Source of the DNA: AG41 sp036522815
Lineage (GTDB): Bacteria > Gemmatimonadota > Gemmatimonadetes > Gemmatimonadales > GWC2-71-9
Length of the DNA stretch: 8,948 bases
Direction of reading: 5' to 3'
NCBI GenBank assembly: GCA_036522815.1
Contig: DATDFC010000018.1
Coordinates: 1 to 8,948, forward strand
The position numbers and the translations under genes are program-made. Of this stretch, positions 1 to 6,554 are shown piece by piece (position 1 is the stretch's first letter; every line of letters begins with the position of its first letter). The notes under the pieces are model-generated. The model ran no database searches and was not told the origin of the DNA. It worked only from the letters and a program-made list of their open reading frames with translations.

Positions 1-552
1 ACGACGATCACGAGCGTAGCACCGGAGCCGTCGACGGTAGGCCAGGCGACGACGGTGAGTTTCACCGTCACGTCGAGCAGCGGCACACCGACGGGCACCG
101 TCACTGTCAGCGACGGGACGGAGGGCTGCAGCGGCACGGTGGCGGCCGGGAGCTGCAGCATGACGTTTACGACCGCGGGGGCGAAGACCCTCACGGCGGC
201 CTACGGCGGCGACCCCGACTTCGCCGTAAGTACGTCGACCGGTGTCCCACACACCGTGAACGCGGCGAGCACGACGACGACGATCACAGGGCACACGCCG
301 GATCCGTCAGTCGTAGCACAGCCGATCACCGTGAGCTACGCTGTAACGTCGGCCGGCGGCACGCCGACCGGGAACGTGACGGTGGATGACGGGACCGTGA
401 ACTGCACCGGCACCGTGGCGGCGGGGAGCTGCAGCCTCATCCCGCTCACGCCTGGCACCAAGACGCTGACCGCCGTCTACGCCGGGGACGGCAACTTCGC
501 CGGAAGCACGTCGCTGGGCGTGACGCACACGGTCGACTTGGCCGGCCCCCCC
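1..552 (+). repeat. Two tandem 276-bp units encoding Ig-like domains
   Basis: Bases 1-276 and 277-552 encode aligned 92-residue units, both starting TTIT and sharing TPTG, GTVAAGSC and KTLTA blocks. The DNA has diverged clearly while the protein pattern is kept, so this is an older duplication under protein-level constraint. Further copies may lie upstream of the window. Confidence 0.8.
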
Positions 553-1188
553 AGCTCCAGCCGCTCATCGACCAGCGCGAGTCCCAGCCCGATCACAGCC
601 AGCAATGGCACGAGCCTCGCGACGATCACCGTGACCGTGCGGGATGCCTTCAATAACCCGGTCCAGGGCGCCACGGCGACCCTGGCGGCGACGGGGACCA
701 ACAACGCGTTGACGCAGCCGGTGGGGACCACGGACGCCACCGGTCAGATCTCGGGCACGTTGAGCTCCACAACCGCCGAGCTGAAGACGATCAGCGCCAC
801 GGTGAACAACGCCGTCAAGCTCGCCCAGACCGCGGCCGTCACCGTGGATCCGGCAGCCGCGGACCACCTGACGTTTACGACGCAACCTCAGGACGTGGCG
901 CTGGGGAGTGCCATCACGCCTCCCGTCGTGGTGACCGCGTGGGACGCGTTCGATAACGTCGCGTCCGGCTTCACCGGGGACGTTCTCATGGCCCTCGGGC
1001 ACGACGGCAGCCTGTTGGGGACCGGGACGCTCAGCGGCAGCAAGACGGTTGCGGCGGTCTCGGGAGTAGCTACCTTCGGCGACTTGAGCGTCGATCCCCT
1101 GGGAATCGGGTATACCCTCGTAGCGAGCGCCCCCGGGCTCACGGGCGCGGAAAGTTCTGGCTTCACCGTTCTGTCCCTGCTGCCATGA
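1..1188 (+). CDS. Ig-like repeat surface protein, C-terminal part (5' end outside window)
   Basis: The frame is open from base 1, so the gene begins upstream; 395 residues and a TGA stop are visible. Two near-identical 92-residue units (window residues 1-92 and 93 to about 180) resemble bacterial Ig-like domains of the group-3 kind (TPTGTVTV, then KTLTAxYxGDxxF). Each unit carries a conserved cysteine pair (C43/C51 and C135/C143, in the motif CxGTVAAGSC), which could form a disulfide outside the cytoplasm. Residues about 195-283 resemble an invasin/Big_1 domain (ITVTVRDAFNNPVQGATATL). Residues about 284-394 form a further Ig-like module (HLTFTTQPQDVALGSAITPPVVVTAWDAF). These domains are typical of secreted or surface adhesins and large repeat proteins. 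No membrane anchor, LPxTG motif or C-terminal sorting domain is visible. The stop overlaps the next gene's start by 4 bp. Binding partner and function cannot be told. Confidence 0.85.
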   Translation, partial: TTITSVAPEPSTVGQATTVSFTVTSSSGTPTGTVTVSDGTEGCSGTVAAGSCSMTFTTAGAKTLTAAYGGDPDFAVSTSTGVPHTVNAASTTTTITGHTPDPSVVAQPITVSYAVTSAGGTPTGNVTVDDGTVNCTGTVAAGSCSLIPLTPGTKTLTAVYAGDGNFAGSTSLGVTHTVDLAGPPSSSRSSTSASPSPITASNGTSLATITVTVRDAFNNPVQGATATLAATGTNNALTQPVGTTDATGQISGTLSSTTAELKTISATVNNAVKLAQTAAVTVDPAAADHLTFTTQPQDVALGSAITPPVVVTAWDAFDNVASGFTGDVLMALGHDGSLLGTGTLSGSKTVAAVSGVATFGDLSVDPLGIGYTLVASAPGLTGAESSGFTVLSLLP

Positions 1189-2240
1189 GACGGCATCTCA
1201 CCTGGATCGGTTTGCTCGTAGGGGGCTGGAGCGCGGCGGCGGGGCAGGGGGCGGCGCAGGTGGCGGGCAGCCCGTTCGCCGACGGCATCCGCGCCTACCA
1301 GAACCTCGACTTCGACCAGGCGGCGGCGCTGCTGCGGCGCGCTTTCGGCCGGGCCTCCTCCGCCGCCGCATCCGAGCGCGCCCAGGCCCTCCTCTATCTC
1401 GGCGCGGCCGACCTGTACCGGGGACGGCGCGACTCGGCGGTGGCCGTGTTCCGCCGTCTGGTACAGCTCGACCCGCGCTATCGACCGGACCGCCTGGTGT
1501 TTCCCCCCGAAGTGACCAGCGTGTTCGACAACGTACGGGTCGAGACGCGCGCCGTGGTGCTCGTCGCGCCGCCCGACACCGAGATCTCGACCGGCAGCGG
1601 CGCCTTCACCTTCTGGGTCGTGGCGAGCGCGTTCCAGACCGTCGAGGTCACCTTGCGCTATCAGGACGGCGCGCCGTTCCGGGCGTTGTACGCCGGACCC
1701 ATGGGCGACAGCCTGCGCGTGCAGTGGGACGGCCTCGACGCCGCAGGACAGATGCCGCCAGTCAGCCGTGTCCTCCTCCGGGTCGCGTCGCGCGCGCCCA
1801 CCGGGGAGCTCGCGGGCATCGTCCAGCAGCCCCTCGACCTGCGCGTCGTGCACATCGATACCCTGCCGTGGCCCAAGCCCCCGGCCGATTCGCAGTTCCT
1901 GCCGGAGCGCTCCGGCGGTCGGCCGGCGCTGCGCGCGCTGTTGGGTGGCGTGCTGCTCGCCGGCACCGTCGCCGCCCTGCCCTCGGTCGTGGGGGGCGAT
2001 CACCCCGACGGGTCGCGCCTGGTCGTGGCAGGAGCGGTCGGCTTTGCCGGTGCCCTGGGGTATGTGCTGCACCGCCCGGGCCGCCCCCTCACGGCGAACA
2101 TCGCGGCGAATGAGGCGCTGCGCGCCCGCTGGCAGCAGAGCGTGGCGGCCGTGAAGGCCGAGAACGTGCAGCGGCGCGACGACGTCCACCTCGCCGTCCA
2201 CGCCGGCGAGCCCACCGCCATCAAGCCGAGCGCGCGATGA
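1185..2240 (+). CDS. Secreted TPR protein with FlgD-like Ig domain and C-terminal membrane hairpin
   Basis: 351 aa. The N-terminus looks like a Sec signal peptide (MRRH, hydrophobic LTWIGLLVGG, possible cleavage near residues 22-26). Residues 33-60 and 67-98 read as two tetratricopeptide-like helix pairs (AYQNLDFDQAAALLRRAF; ALLYLGAADLYRGRRDSAVAVFRRLVQLDP). Residues about 120-222 resemble the FlgD/FlgD-Ig beta-sandwich (VEVTLRYQDG, WDGLDAAGQMPP). Two hydrophobic stretches (about 249-271 and 278-296) could form a membrane hairpin, followed by a charged tail. The ATG overlaps the upstream stop (ATGA) and has no Shine-Dalgarno sequence, which suggests translational coupling. It probably acts in the periplasm or envelope as a scaffold for the neighbouring surface protein and barrel; that role is inferred from context only. 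Confidence 0.8.
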   Translation: MRRHLTWIGLLVGGWSAAAGQGAAQVAGSPFADGIRAYQNLDFDQAAALLRRAFGRASSAAASERAQALLYLGAADLYRGRRDSAVAVFRRLVQLDPRYRPDRLVFPPEVTSVFDNVRVETRAVVLVAPPDTEISTGSGAFTFWVVASAFQTVEVTLRYQDGAPFRALYAGPMGDSLRVQWDGLDAAGQMPPVSRVLLRVASRAPTGELAGIVQQPLDLRVVHIDTLPWPKPPADSQFLPERSGGRPALRALLGGVLLAGTVAALPSVVGGDHPDGSRLVVAGAVGFAGALGYVLHRPGRPLTANIAANEALRARWQQSVAAVKAENVQRRDDVHLAVHAGEPTAIKPSAR

Positions 2241-2869
2241 AAGTCGGCTCGCTGGCGTGCGCCCTCGCGGCGCTCGCGGCCGGCGCCACCCGGGGCGGTG
2301 CCCAAGGGCTCGTACCGGCCGGGGGAATCTCGATCGTGAGCACCCGGGTGCGCGGCACCGATCAGCTGAAGGGCACCGTCCTCGCCGGCCAGGGGACCCT
2401 CGCCCTCGGGCGGCTCGAGCTCGCGCTCGGCTACGTGCAGGGGAAGATCGGCCCCGAAGGGGCGAGCGGTACCGGTCAGGACCTGGTGGAAGGCGTCGCC
2501 TTGCTCGGCGTCCGGCCCGCGTCCTGGCTCCGGCTCGCGGTGGGCCCGCACGCCCGCTCGTACACGCTCACCGGAGGGACCCAGCTGCGCTGGGTGTTCT
2601 GGGAACTGCGCGCGCGTGCGTCGAGCGCGTTCGTCGGCTCGGCGGGACGTGGATACGTGGAGCTGTGGCGCGCCCTGTCCGCCAGCGTGAACGCGCCGGA
2701 GTCGTTCGACCACGCCCAGGGGGGCGAAGCCGGCATGGTGGTGCACCTGGCGCGCGCGCCGCTCGAGCTGCGGCTGGGATACCGCATCGAGCACGCGGTG
2801 CTGGGCGGCGGAACGCGGTTGGAAACGGTCGACGCCGCGGTGATCGGCGTCGGATTGTCGGGCCGCTAG
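2237..2869 (+). CDS. Small secreted beta-barrel-like protein
   Basis: 210 aa, not recognised as a named family. Residues 1-22 form a signal peptide (ACALAALAAGATRGGAQ, likely cut after GGA). The rest alternates short polar/hydrophobic beta-strand-like segments (LALGRLELALGYVQGK, WLRLAVGPHARSYTL, LRWVFWELRARASS, LELRLGYRIEHAV) separated by glycine-rich turns, as in small outer-membrane barrels. It does not end in the usual C-terminal aromatic residue (it ends GVGLSGR), so recognition by the BAM machinery is uncertain. Its ATG overlaps the previous stop (ATGA) without a Shine-Dalgarno sequence, so it is the third coupled gene of the cluster. Its stop shares the bases CTAG with the stop of the convergent kinase gene. 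Confidence 0.7.
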   Translation: MKVGSLACALAALAAGATRGGAQGLVPAGGISIVSTRVRGTDQLKGTVLAGQGTLALGRLELALGYVQGKIGPEGASGTGQDLVEGVALLGVRPASWLRLAVGPHARSYTLTGGTQLRWVFWELRARASSAFVGSAGRGYVELWRALSASVNAPESFDHAQGGEAGMVVHLARAPLELRLGYRIEHAVLGGGTRLETVDAAVIGVGLSGR

Positions 2870-3900
2870 AGCAGTCCACCGCGTCGCAGTTTTCCCAGCT
2901 GGTCGTAGTGTGCCTCGTGCATCGCCAGGACTTCCGTGGGCGACACCGTGGCCACGCCGGACTTTCCCACCTCGACGCCGGCGGCGTAATTCGCGATCTG
3001 CGCGGCCTCGCGCACCGACGCCCCGGCGGCCAGCGCCGTCCCGACCCACGCCGTCACGGTGTCGCCGGCGCCCGACACGTCGAACACCTCGCGCGCCATC
3101 GTCGGGATGCGGCCGATCTGCTTGTCCTTGGTGACGAGCACCATGCCCTCGGCGCCGAGGGTGAGGAGCAGGTTGTCGACCCCCAGCTTGTCGAGTGCGG
3201 TGGGCAGCGCGTCGGGGTGGGCGAGGTCGAGCGTCGCGCCCATCGCCTGCTCGAGCTCGCGCCGGTTGGGCTTGAACAGCGTCGCCCCGCGGTAGGCGAA
3301 GAAGTGCTTGAACTTGGGGTCGACGACCACGGGGATGCCGCGTTTGCGGGCCAGTGTCATCGCGCGCTCGATGACGGCGGGCGTCAACGTGCCCTTGTTG
3401 TAGTCCTCGATGAGAATCGCGTCGGCGTCCGCCATGACGGCGTCGAGCTGGCCGAGCAGCTGGTTCTCGGTGCGCGCCGGGATCGAGTCTTCGATCTCTT
3501 CGTCGATGCGTACCACCTGCTGGCCGCGCGCTGTGACGCGCGTCTTGGACGTGGTGGGGCGCGCCGCGGCCACCACGATGTGGCGGTCGGCAAGCCGGTG
3601 CTGCGCCAGCTCGGCCCGGAACGAGTCGCCGCGGTCGTCGTCTCCGATCACCGCCACGAGCAGGCACTCCGCGCCGACGGCGGCGACGTTGGCGGCCACG
3701 TTGGCGGCGCCGCCCAGCGCATGGCGCCGGGTGTGCACGCTGACCACGGGCACCGGCGCCTCGGGGGAGATCCGCTCCGCCTCGCCCGCGAGATAGATGT
3801 CGAGCATCGCGTCGCCCACCACGACGATGCGGCGTGCTTTCATCTGAGTGAACAGCCGCTCGAGATGGTCGCGTGTGAGGCGGGCGTCCGGTGTGGTCAC
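2866..3900 (-). CDS. rfaE1: D-glycero-beta-D-manno-heptose-7-phosphate kinase (RfaE domain I)
   Basis: 344 aa, PfkB/ribokinase fold. It phosphorylates D-glycero-D-manno-heptose 7-phosphate at C1 in the cytoplasm, a step towards ADP-heptose for the lipopolysaccharide inner core. Visible motifs are GDAMLDIYLAGEAERISPEA (29-48), the PfkB signature GGAANVAANVAAVG (63-76), VVVDPKFKHF (191-200), RGATLFKPN (204-212) and the catalytic GAGDT block (277-281, Asp280 the likely base). It lines up well with the N-terminal kinase half of E. coli HldE but has no adenylyltransferase half, so this is the split HldA/RfaE1 form and the partner enzyme must be encoded elsewhere. The GTG start overlaps the upstream stop (GTGA), which favours it over the internal Met20. 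The partner gene upstream is an outer-membrane protein, so the operon is envelope-related. Confidence 0.93.
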   Translation of the reverse strand: MTTPDARLTRDHLERLFTQMKARRIVVVGDAMLDIYLAGEAERISPEAPVPVVSVHTRRHALGGAANVAANVAAVGAECLLVAVIGDDDRGDSFRAELAQHRLADRHIVVAAARPTTSKTRVTARGQQVVRIDEEIEDSIPARTENQLLGQLDAVMADADAILIEDYNKGTLTPAVIERAMTLARKRGIPVVVDPKFKHFFAYRGATLFKPNRRELEQAMGATLDLAHPDALPTALDKLGVDNLLLTLGAEGMVLVTKDKQIGRIPTMAREVFDVSGAGDTVTAWVGTALAAGASVREAAQIANYAAGVEVGKSGVATVSPTEVLAMHEAHYDQLGKLRRGGLL

Positions 3901-5444
3901 TGGATCGCGCCCTCGTGCTGCAGCCGGTAGCTCAGGCTCACGCGGCCCAGCACCCGCGTGCGGGCGTCGCCACTGGCGTGCTGGAAGTTGCTGATGCGGT
4001 GCACGCCGAGATCGAAGCTCAACCCGACGCGGGCAGAGGGGGCGTAGCTGCCTGTCAGGGCGACGCGCAGCGTGCGCTCCACGACGCCCTGAAAGATCGT
4101 CGGCGTGGTGGGATACGCCGCCACGTCGGGATGGGGCAGGCGCGGGTCGCCTTCGCCCTGACGCAGGTAGGTGATCTCGGGCGCGAGCAGCAGCTCTGAG
4201 CGGGGGAGCAGCCCGAGCGTCGCCGTGAGCTGGTCGTAATCGTCGAAGTTGCGGCCGGTCACGAGCGAATGGTACAGCGGCACCTGCAGGCTGTCTTCAT
4301 TGCGGTAAGTCAGGTTCGTGACGCGCGTGTAGTACAGGCGCCAGCCGGTGGCCGCGCGGCCGATGACGCCACGCGCTCCCACGGTGAGGGCATAGCTCAC
4401 CGGCTTCTGATCCGTCGCGCCCGCGCGATCGACCTGGATGTCGTCGAGCATCAGCTGGCCGAACGCGCTCACCCGCGCGCGGCGCTCGAAGTCGAGCCCG
4501 ACGAACGAATTCACGTTTCCCCCGTTGTTCCACTGCTCCAGGATGCCGGCGTTGAGCGCGTTCAGATACCACGCCTCCAACGACCGGTCCCGGCCCGCGA
4601 GGACGCTGCCCTCCCACAGCGCGACGCCCCAGCGACCCTGCACGAGCCGCAGGCGGTGCTGCACCATGAAGCGGTGCACCACGCCGCTCGAGTCGCGATC
4701 ATCGAGCTGGGTGGCGAGCGCCTGCAACTGCAGCTTCGCGCTGCCGATCGTCACCGCGAAGTGATCGAGTCCATACGGGTTCGCGGAGAGGAGCAACCCC
4801 TGGATGCCGGGCGGCCCCCAGTTCCGGTCCAGCCGGCCGAAAAACACCTCGCCGAATCTCCATTGCGCGTCGACGTAGGCCTCCGCCGTCCGGCCGGCGA
4901 TCGCGCGGTCCTTCTTGCCGAACCAGTCGGGATCGTACTTGAGGCGGGTGTCGAGCTGCAGATGGGTGGTCGCGATGACATGCCCTGTGCCGAGCTCCAG
5001 CTCCAGGTCGCCGCTGGCCGTCCCATGGCCGGCACCGGACTGGCGGGGCCCCGTCGAATCAATGGCGGCGAGCGCGTCGCGCCGGGCGTAATTCGCCGCC
5101 GCGGCGCCCAGGCCTCCGGCCACGCGAAAGTGAGGCCCAGGCTGATGGCTCGCGAACGCCGCATGCAGTCGCCGCAGCGTCGCGATCAGGGCGGGGCTCA
5201 GGTGCAGCGTGTCCACCGACTCGAGCGCGCGCAGCACGTCGGCGCGTCGCAGCGGTCGTGTGAGCGGCGCAGGATCCGGGATCACGCCAGTCGCGATGAG
5301 GTGCTCGACATACGGCATCGTCCAGTCGTCGAGCGGCACGTAGGGAGAAGCCTGCTGCCCCGCGAGCATGGCGCCGCCCGTCAGCGCGGGGATCAGCAAG
5401 AGGCACGCCGTGCCAACCACCGCCAGCCGGAGGGGAGCGCACAT
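3897..5444 (-). CDS. Wzi-like capsule-assembly outer-membrane protein
   Basis: 515 aa from an ATG at 5444. This start is chosen because a good signal peptide follows directly (hydrophobic LRLAVVGTACLLLIPALTGGAML, likely cleavage near residues 25-31); the frame stays open far upstream, but that stretch lies over the divergent transporter gene. Residues about 34-105 are an alpha-helical N-terminal region (PLDDWTMPYVEHLIATGVIP, PLRRADVLRALE). Residues about 106-515 are rich in amphipathic beta strands with a central FGRLDRNWGPPGIQGLLLSA (202-221), which resembles the RxWGPG..sLLLS core of Wzi, a barrel that binds capsular polysaccharide at the cell surface. The C-terminus reads VSLSYRLQHEGAIQ. 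It is translationally coupled to rfaE1, which fits surface polysaccharide or LPS work. The Wzi assignment rests on this motif and general layout; another barrel family remains possible. Confidence 0.65.
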   Translation of the reverse strand: MCAPLRLAVVGTACLLLIPALTGGAMLAGQQASPYVPLDDWTMPYVEHLIATGVIPDPAPLTRPLRRADVLRALESVDTLHLSPALIATLRRLHAAFASHQPGPHFRVAGGLGAAAANYARRDALAAIDSTGPRQSGAGHGTASGDLELELGTGHVIATTHLQLDTRLKYDPDWFGKKDRAIAGRTAEAYVDAQWRFGEVFFGRLDRNWGPPGIQGLLLSANPYGLDHFAVTIGSAKLQLQALATQLDDRDSSGVVHRFMVQHRLRLVQGRWGVALWEGSVLAGRDRSLEAWYLNALNAGILEQWNNGGNVNSFVGLDFERRARVSAFGQLMLDDIQVDRAGATDQKPVSYALTVGARGVIGRAATGWRLYYTRVTNLTYRNEDSLQVPLYHSLVTGRNFDDYDQLTATLGLLPRSELLLAPEITYLRQGEGDPRLPHPDVAAYPTTPTIFQGVVERTLRVALTGSYAPSARVGLSFDLGVHRISNFQHASGDARTRVLGRVSLSYRLQHEGAIQ

Positions 5445-5513
5445 CGAGCGCGCAATTTGGGGCTGGACCGGAGGGAGGGCAACAGGGCGCGTTTGAATTA
5501 TCTTGACGCGCCC
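5445..5513. promoter_or_regulatory. Divergent intergenic region with possible back-to-back promoters
   Basis: This 69-bp gap separates the Wzi-like gene (-) from the transporter gene (+) and must hold both promoters unless they lie inside the genes. It contains the only AT-rich patch nearby, TTTGAATTATCTTGA (5492-5506). Within it, GATAAT can be read on the - strand (5497-5502) and TATCTT on the + strand (5499-5504), both -10-like. No convincing -35 box was found. The + reading would put the transcript start about 3-6 nt before the transporter ATG. Confidence 0.3.
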
Positions 5514-6389
5514 ATGTCGCCCCTCCTGGTGCTCCTCGTCGCCGTCCTCGCCACGACGTACGCCGGCCCGATCGTGCACTTCGCGGCGGCGCCCGCACTG
5601 GCGATCGCGTTCTGGAGGCTGGCGCTGGTGCTGCCGGTGACGGGTGTGTTGGCTGCGCGGGAAGGGACCGCAGGGAGTGCAGGGGCGCAGCAGGCTGCGC
5701 CCCTCCGACGTGGCACGCCCATGCTGATGGCGCTCGCCGGTCTCCTGCTGTCGGTCCACTTCTGGTCCTGGATCGCCTCGCTGCGCTACACCGCCGTCGC
5801 CAGCTCGGTGGTGCTCGTGTCGCTCAAGTCGGTGTTCGCGTGGGGGATCGCGGCGCTGTGGCTGCGCGAGCACCCGACGCGCGCCGAGGCGTGGGGCATC
5901 GGGCTCGCGGTGGTCGGGGCGAGCCTCATCGGAGCGGCGGACGCGCGCTTCTCGCTCGGCGCCCTGGGCGGCGACGGGCTCGCGCTGCTGGGCGCGGTCA
6001 CGGGCGCGGGCTACTACGTGATCGGGCGACGCGTGCGGCAGACGGTCGGGGTGTGGCGCTACGCCACGGGCGTATACGCCGTCGCGGCCGCCGCGCTCGC
6101 GCTGTTGGCCGTTGCGGCCGCCGTCCCCCTCGTCGGATTTGGCGGCCGGGACTGGGCGGTGTTCGGCGCCATGGCGGCCGGGCCGATGCTGATCGGGCAC
6201 ACGGGAATGAACTACGCGCTGCGCCACTTCCGCGCGACGACGGTCAACGTCGCGGCGCTGGGCGAGCCGGTGGGAGCGACGCTGTTGGCCTGGCTCATCC
6301 CCGCCATTCACGAGCCCCCGCGCGCGACGGCGGTGGTGGGGGGCGCGCTGGTGCTGGTCGGGATTGGGCTGTCGCTGAGCAAGGAATGA
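5514..6389 (+). CDS. EamA/DMT-family membrane transporter
   Basis: 291 aa, very hydrophobic, about ten predicted membrane helices in two homologous EamA halves, as usual for the drug/metabolite transporter family (about 290-300 aa). The family landmark at the end of the first half is RYTAVASSVVLVSLKSVFAWGIAALWLREHPT (91-122, split here only by reading) and for the second half NYALRHFRATTVN (233-245) with ALGEPVGATLLAWLI (248-262). The substrate cannot be told; relatives export amino acids or metabolites. The ATG at 5514 begins directly with a membrane helix; no Shine-Dalgarno sequence precedes it (GACGCGCCC), so a leaderless or very short-leader mRNA is possible. A 24-bp hairpin lies in the loop around residues 57-64. 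The TGA stop is fused to the first base pairs of the palindromic element that follows. Confidence 0.88.
   Translation: MSPLLVLLVAVLATTYAGPIVHFAAAPALAIAFWRLALVLPVTGVLAAREGTAGSAGAQQAAPLRRGTPMLMALAGLLLSVHFWSWIASLRYTAVASSVVLVSLKSVFAWGIAALWLREHPTRAEAWGIGLAVVGASLIGAADARFSLGALGGDGLALLGAVTGAGYYVIGRRVRQTVGVWRYATGVYAVAAAALALLAVAAAVPLVGFGGRDWAVFGAMAAGPMLIGHTGMNYALRHFRATTVNVAALGEPVGATLLAWLIPAIHEPPRATAVVGGALVLVGIGLSLSKE
5681..5704. repeat. 24-bp perfect hairpin inside the transporter coding sequence
   Basis: AGGGGCGCAG (5681-5690), loop CAGG, then CTGCGCCCCT (5695-5704): a 10-bp perfect stem with a 4-nt loop. It is 24 nt, a multiple of three, and encodes part of the low-complexity loop GTAGSAGAQQAAPLRRG between membrane helices of the EamA protein. 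It looks like a small palindromic insertion tolerated in a cytoplasmic or periplasmic loop. Confidence 0.7.
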
Positions 6390-6526
6390 ACGCGGAACGC
6401 GGAAGTCGGAACGCGGCACAACCGAACGCGAAACGCGGAACGCGGAACAGAAGTGGAAGGTCGCTGACCGAACGACGCTCTCGCTGCTGTTCCGCGTTCC
6501 GACTTCCGCGTTCCGAGTTCCGCGTT
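6388..6526. repeat. Gene-less palindromic heptad element (E1)
   Basis: The outer left array (6388-6416) and inner left array (6424-6450) are built from GGAACGC-type 7-bp units, separated by the 7-nt spacer CACAACC. A 36-nt centre (6451-6486) follows, then an inverted right array (6487-6526) of GCGTTCC-type units. The inner left array pairs with the right array at 24 of 28 positions; the outer left array contains a 21-nt exact match to the complement of the right array, so alternative pairings are possible. Its first two bases are the GA of the transporter TGA stop. It fills most of the 165-bp gap before the asparaginase gene. As RNA it would form a strong hairpin, but no T-run follows, so it is not a standard terminator. 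Confidence 0.85.
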
Positions 6527-6542
6527 AAGGTGCGTCGGGGGT

Positions 6543-6548
6543 GGGAGG
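6543..6548 (+). promoter_or_regulatory. Ribosome binding site of the asparaginase gene
   Basis: GGGAGG ends 6 nt before the ATG at 6555. This strong Shine-Dalgarno match supports that start and lies just beyond the right end of element E1. Confidence 0.75.
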
Positions 6549-6554
6549 GTCGTC

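Noticed and set aside
2000..3930. Long open frames opposite or out of phase with the kinase and TPR genes (including + 2257-3930 and - 2000-3667)
   Set aside because: Arg/Pro/Ala-rich translations without family motifs; the other frame gives clear protein families in each case.
5445..6419. A 325-codon open extension upstream of the Wzi-like gene on the - strand
   Set aside because: It lies wholly over the transporter gene, has low-complexity Arg-rich composition typical of high-GC shadow frames, and a signal peptide starts at 5444.
6388..6526. Intrinsic terminator after the transporter gene
   Set aside because: The hairpin is long and imperfect and is not followed by a T-run; similar sequence sits inside an open coding frame at 7167-7268, so termination is not its defining role.
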